A stretch of DNA of 8,025 nucleotides from Dehalococcoidia bacterium (GTDB taxonomy: Bacteria > Chloroflexota > Dehalococcoidia > Lucifugimonadales > JAGWBF01): positions 1 through 8,025 of the forward strand of contig JAGWBG010000050.1 in NCBI GenBank assembly GCA_021296015.1. Direction: 5' to 3'. This document shows positions 5,865 through 8,025 of the stretch, piece after piece. The notes under the pieces are model-generated. The model searched no databases. It worked only from the letters and a program-made list of their open reading frames with translations, and was not told where the DNA came from. Numbering within the stretch: position 1 is the first letter of the stretch; each line of letters begins with the position of its first letter. Position numbers and translations under genes: made by a program.

Positions 5865-7988
5865 GTGAGTACGGGCGTTAAAGAGCTTTTAGAGAGTGTT
5901 CAGGTCTACCTTCCCGAGGACAAGGCAACACTCATCGAGAAGGCGTACCATTTTGCCGAAGAGTGCCATAACGCGCAGAAGCGAATGTCCGGTGGTCCTT
6001 ACATAGAGCACCCGCTCCAGACCGCCCTATTCCTTGCTGAGCTTCACCTGGACGCCACCACCATATCTTCGGCCCTCCTCCACGATGTCATAGAAGATTG
6101 TAACGTTACCTACGACGACATCAAAATACGGTTTGGGGAAGACGTAGCCAAGCTTGTGGATAGCGTCACCAAGCTGACTCGGATGGACCTCGCCCTCATG
6201 GACAAGGAGGACCCCCAGCAAGCAAGCGCATTCCAGGAAGACCGTCTCCGTGCCGAGAGCTTGCGCAAGATGCTGGTAGCCATGGCCGAGGACGTGCGAG
6301 TGGTACTCATAAAGCTGGCTGACAGGCTGCATAATATGCGCACGTTAGGGGCCCTGGCTCCACACAGGCGTAATGCCATCGCTCAGGAGACGCTGGACAT
6401 TTATTGCCCCTTGGCCCATCGGTTGGGCATCTGGGACATCAAGTGGCGACTTGAGGACATGGCATTCAGGCACCTGGAAGAGGACAAGTACAGAGAAATC
6501 TCCAAGATGTTGTCCATCAAGCGAGAAGAAAGGGAGTCCTACATATCCAGGGTTGCCGAAATCCTGAAGAAGGAGATGGATTCCTTATCTCTGGACGCGC
6601 AGGTAGTCGGGAGACCCAAGCACATCTACAGCATCTACCAGAAGATACAGAAGTACGCCATTCAAGGGAAAGAGCTTGGCGAGATTTACGACCTGTACGC
6701 CCTGAGGGTCTTGGTCAAGACAAAAGGCGACTGCTATAACGCCCTGGGCGTAGTACACGACTTATGGCATCCCATGCCGGGACAGTTTGACGACTATATC
6801 GCCAACCCCAAAGATACCATGTACCAATCTTTACACACAACTGTCATGTGCGACGGGGGAGCACCGCTGGAGGTGCAGATACGGACCTACGAAATGCACC
6901 AGACAGCGGAATACGGCGTGGCCGCTCATTGGCGTTACAAAGAGGGAAGCGCCGGGGACGTTCGCTTTGAGGATAAGATGACTTGGTTCCGGCAACTCCT
7001 CGAGTGGCACCGGGAGGTCACCGGCACCGAAGAGTTCCTGGAGTCGGTGAAGACCGACCTGTTCAGAGACCAGGTCTTCGTCTACACACCCAAGGGAGAT
7101 ATCATAGAGCTTCCCAGTGGCGCTACCCCCATAGACTTCGCCTACAAGATACACACCGAGTTGGGACATCGTTGCATTGGTGGGAAGGTCAATGGCCGGC
7201 TAGTATCCCTCGACATGCCCCTCAAAAACGGCGATACTGTCGAAATCCTGACTACAAAGGTCGCCAGAGGCCCCAGCCTCGACTGGCTGAACTCGAACTT
7301 GGGTTATGTGCGCTCGGCCAGCGCACGGGAGAAGATACGCCAGTGGTTCCGAAAACAGGAACGCCAGGCCAATATTCAGCGAGGGCATGACCTCCTCCGC
7401 AAGGAACTCAAGCGTCTCAACGCATCCTACGACGAGTCTGAAGTGGCCCGCATGTTCAGGTACGACACTCCGGAAGACTTCCTGGCAGCCCTTGGCTCCG
7501 GAGGTATTACGGAGAATCAGGTGGTATCCAGGCTTACCGCCCAGCAAGAGAAGCCACAAGAGGAACACAAACCCACACTCCCGCTTTCCAGGCCCACCAG
7601 TGGGGTTGAAGTGATGGGTGTGGGCGATTTGCTTATACAGATGGGACGATGCTGCAACCCGCTCCCTGGGGAAGAGATCATCGGCTACATTACCCGCAGC
7701 CGTGGCGTCACCGTACACAAAGCCAACTGTCCAAATGTCCTCAATGAAGACGAACAGGAACGCTTGGTGAACGTTGAGTGGGGCCAAACCAAGCAACTCT
7801 ACCCCATACGGCTCACGGTCCAGGCTTGGGACAGGGTGGGGCTTTTGAGAGACATAACCACCCAGGTTTCTGAAGAAGGGGTCAACATAGCCTCCGCCGT
7901 TACAACCGAGAACACGGATGGCACGTCTACGACCTCTCTCACACTCCATACGACGGGCGTTGACCAGCTAGGCCGGCTCTTTTCCTAG
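5865..7988 (+). CDS. relA: RelA/SpoT-family (p)ppGpp synthetase/hydrolase, long form, C-terminus cut by TAG
   Basis: Stringent-response enzyme that makes and degrades (p)ppGpp in the cytoplasm, normally on starved ribosomes. The HD hydrolase domain (about 25-160) keeps H49, HDVIED (73-78) and LADRLHN (151-157), so hydrolysis is expected. The synthetase domain (about 240-360) keeps GRPKHIYSIYQK (249-260), YQSLHTT (320-326), EVQIRT (336-341) and the HQTAEYGVAAHW block (345-356). The TGS domain is at about 400-465, followed by a helical region. A zinc-finger segment has C596, C597, H618 and C622, and an ACT domain starts at about 645. This is the full long-RSH architecture with both activities. 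One oddity is PKDTMYQS where relatives have Asn before the residue preceding YQS; here it is T318. The other is a TAG at 7986-7988 after LGRLFS, although ACT-like sequence continues in frame beyond it. Start GTG 5865 has GAGAGG upstream. 707 residues is slightly short for the family. Confidence 0.95.
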   Translation: MSTGVKELLESVQVYLPEDKATLIEKAYHFAEECHNAQKRMSGGPYIEHPLQTALFLAELHLDATTISSALLHDVIEDCNVTYDDIKIRFGEDVAKLVDSVTKLTRMDLALMDKEDPQQASAFQEDRLRAESLRKMLVAMAEDVRVVLIKLADRLHNMRTLGALAPHRRNAIAQETLDIYCPLAHRLGIWDIKWRLEDMAFRHLEEDKYREISKMLSIKREERESYISRVAEILKKEMDSLSLDAQVVGRPKHIYSIYQKIQKYAIQGKELGEIYDLYALRVLVKTKGDCYNALGVVHDLWHPMPGQFDDYIANPKDTMYQSLHTTVMCDGGAPLEVQIRTYEMHQTAEYGVAAHWRYKEGSAGDVRFEDKMTWFRQLLEWHREVTGTEEFLESVKTDLFRDQVFVYTPKGDIIELPSGATPIDFAYKIHTELGHRCIGGKVNGRLVSLDMPLKNGDTVEILTTKVARGPSLDWLNSNLGYVRSASAREKIRQWFRKQERQANIQRGHDLLRKELKRLNASYDESEVARMFRYDTPEDFLAALGSGGITENQVVSRLTAQQEKPQEEHKPTLPLSRPTSGVEVMGVGDLLIQMGRCCNPLPGEEIIGYITRSRGVTVHKANCPNVLNEDEQERLVNVEWGQTKQLYPIRLTVQAWDRVGLLRDITTQVSEEGVNIASAVTTENTDGTSTTSLTLHTTGVDQLGRLFS

Positions 7989-8025
7989 CTCGAACCTGTC
8001 CGGGGAGTGATAAACGCATCCCGTA
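7989..8025 (+). pseudogene. In-frame continuation of the rel ACT domain after TAG, cut by window edge
   Basis: Twelve codons directly after the TAG read LEPVRGVINASR, which is the usual closing helix-turn-strand of a RelA/SpoT ACT domain (a basic or polar residue, then L-E-x-V-R-G-V). The homology is continuous through the stop with no frameshift, so the TAG replaces a codon normally K, R, Q or E. The frame is still open at the right edge. Confidence 0.7.

Overview
The window looks like ordinary, moderately GC-rich bacterial chromosome. It reads as environmental Chloroflexota (Dehalococcoidia/SAR202-like). That placement is inference from the gene set: a GMC flavoprotein oxidoreductase, an NHL propeller resembling peptidyl-hydroxyglycine lyase, a tandem universal stress protein, a TIGR01906-type membrane protein, a long RelA/SpoT enzyme and CGTCATTCC-type intergenic repeats. 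No RNA gene, CRISPR array, transposase, phage gene or origin was recognised.

Layout. At the left edge is the 3' part of a TIGR01906/DUF1461 membrane protein (+, to 490). A 361-base gap follows, holding a degenerate palindromic repeat (574-672) and a good sigma70-like promoter (783-811). Next comes a complete GMC oxidoreductase (+, 852-2387), which converges across six bases on a PAL-like NHL propeller gene (-, 2394-3347). A 487-base gap holds a second member of the repeat family with terminal inverted arms (3477-3632) and an extended -10 promoter. It leads to a tandem-USP gene (+, 3835-4749) that is cut by an in-frame TGA at 4450-4452. A conserved but unnamed Trp-rich protein lies on the minus strand (4797-about 5603). 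It is divergent from a nearly full-length bifunctional-type (p)ppGpp synthetase/hydrolase (+, from 5865).

How the genes work together. The genes do not form one pathway. USP and Rel are both stress/starvation functions but are separate transcription units. The GMC enzyme and the propeller gene are convergent, so they are neighbours and not an operon.

The most notable observation is that two conserved genes carry an in-frame stop inside otherwise intact homology. In the USP gene it is TGA at codon 206, with the second USP domain continuing in the same frame. In rel it is TAG at codon 708, with the last ACT strand continuing in the same frame to the window edge. Ordinary explanations (nonsense mutation or consensus error) are most likely, but the pair deserves checking. 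I did not find convincing evidence of a new multi-gene system.
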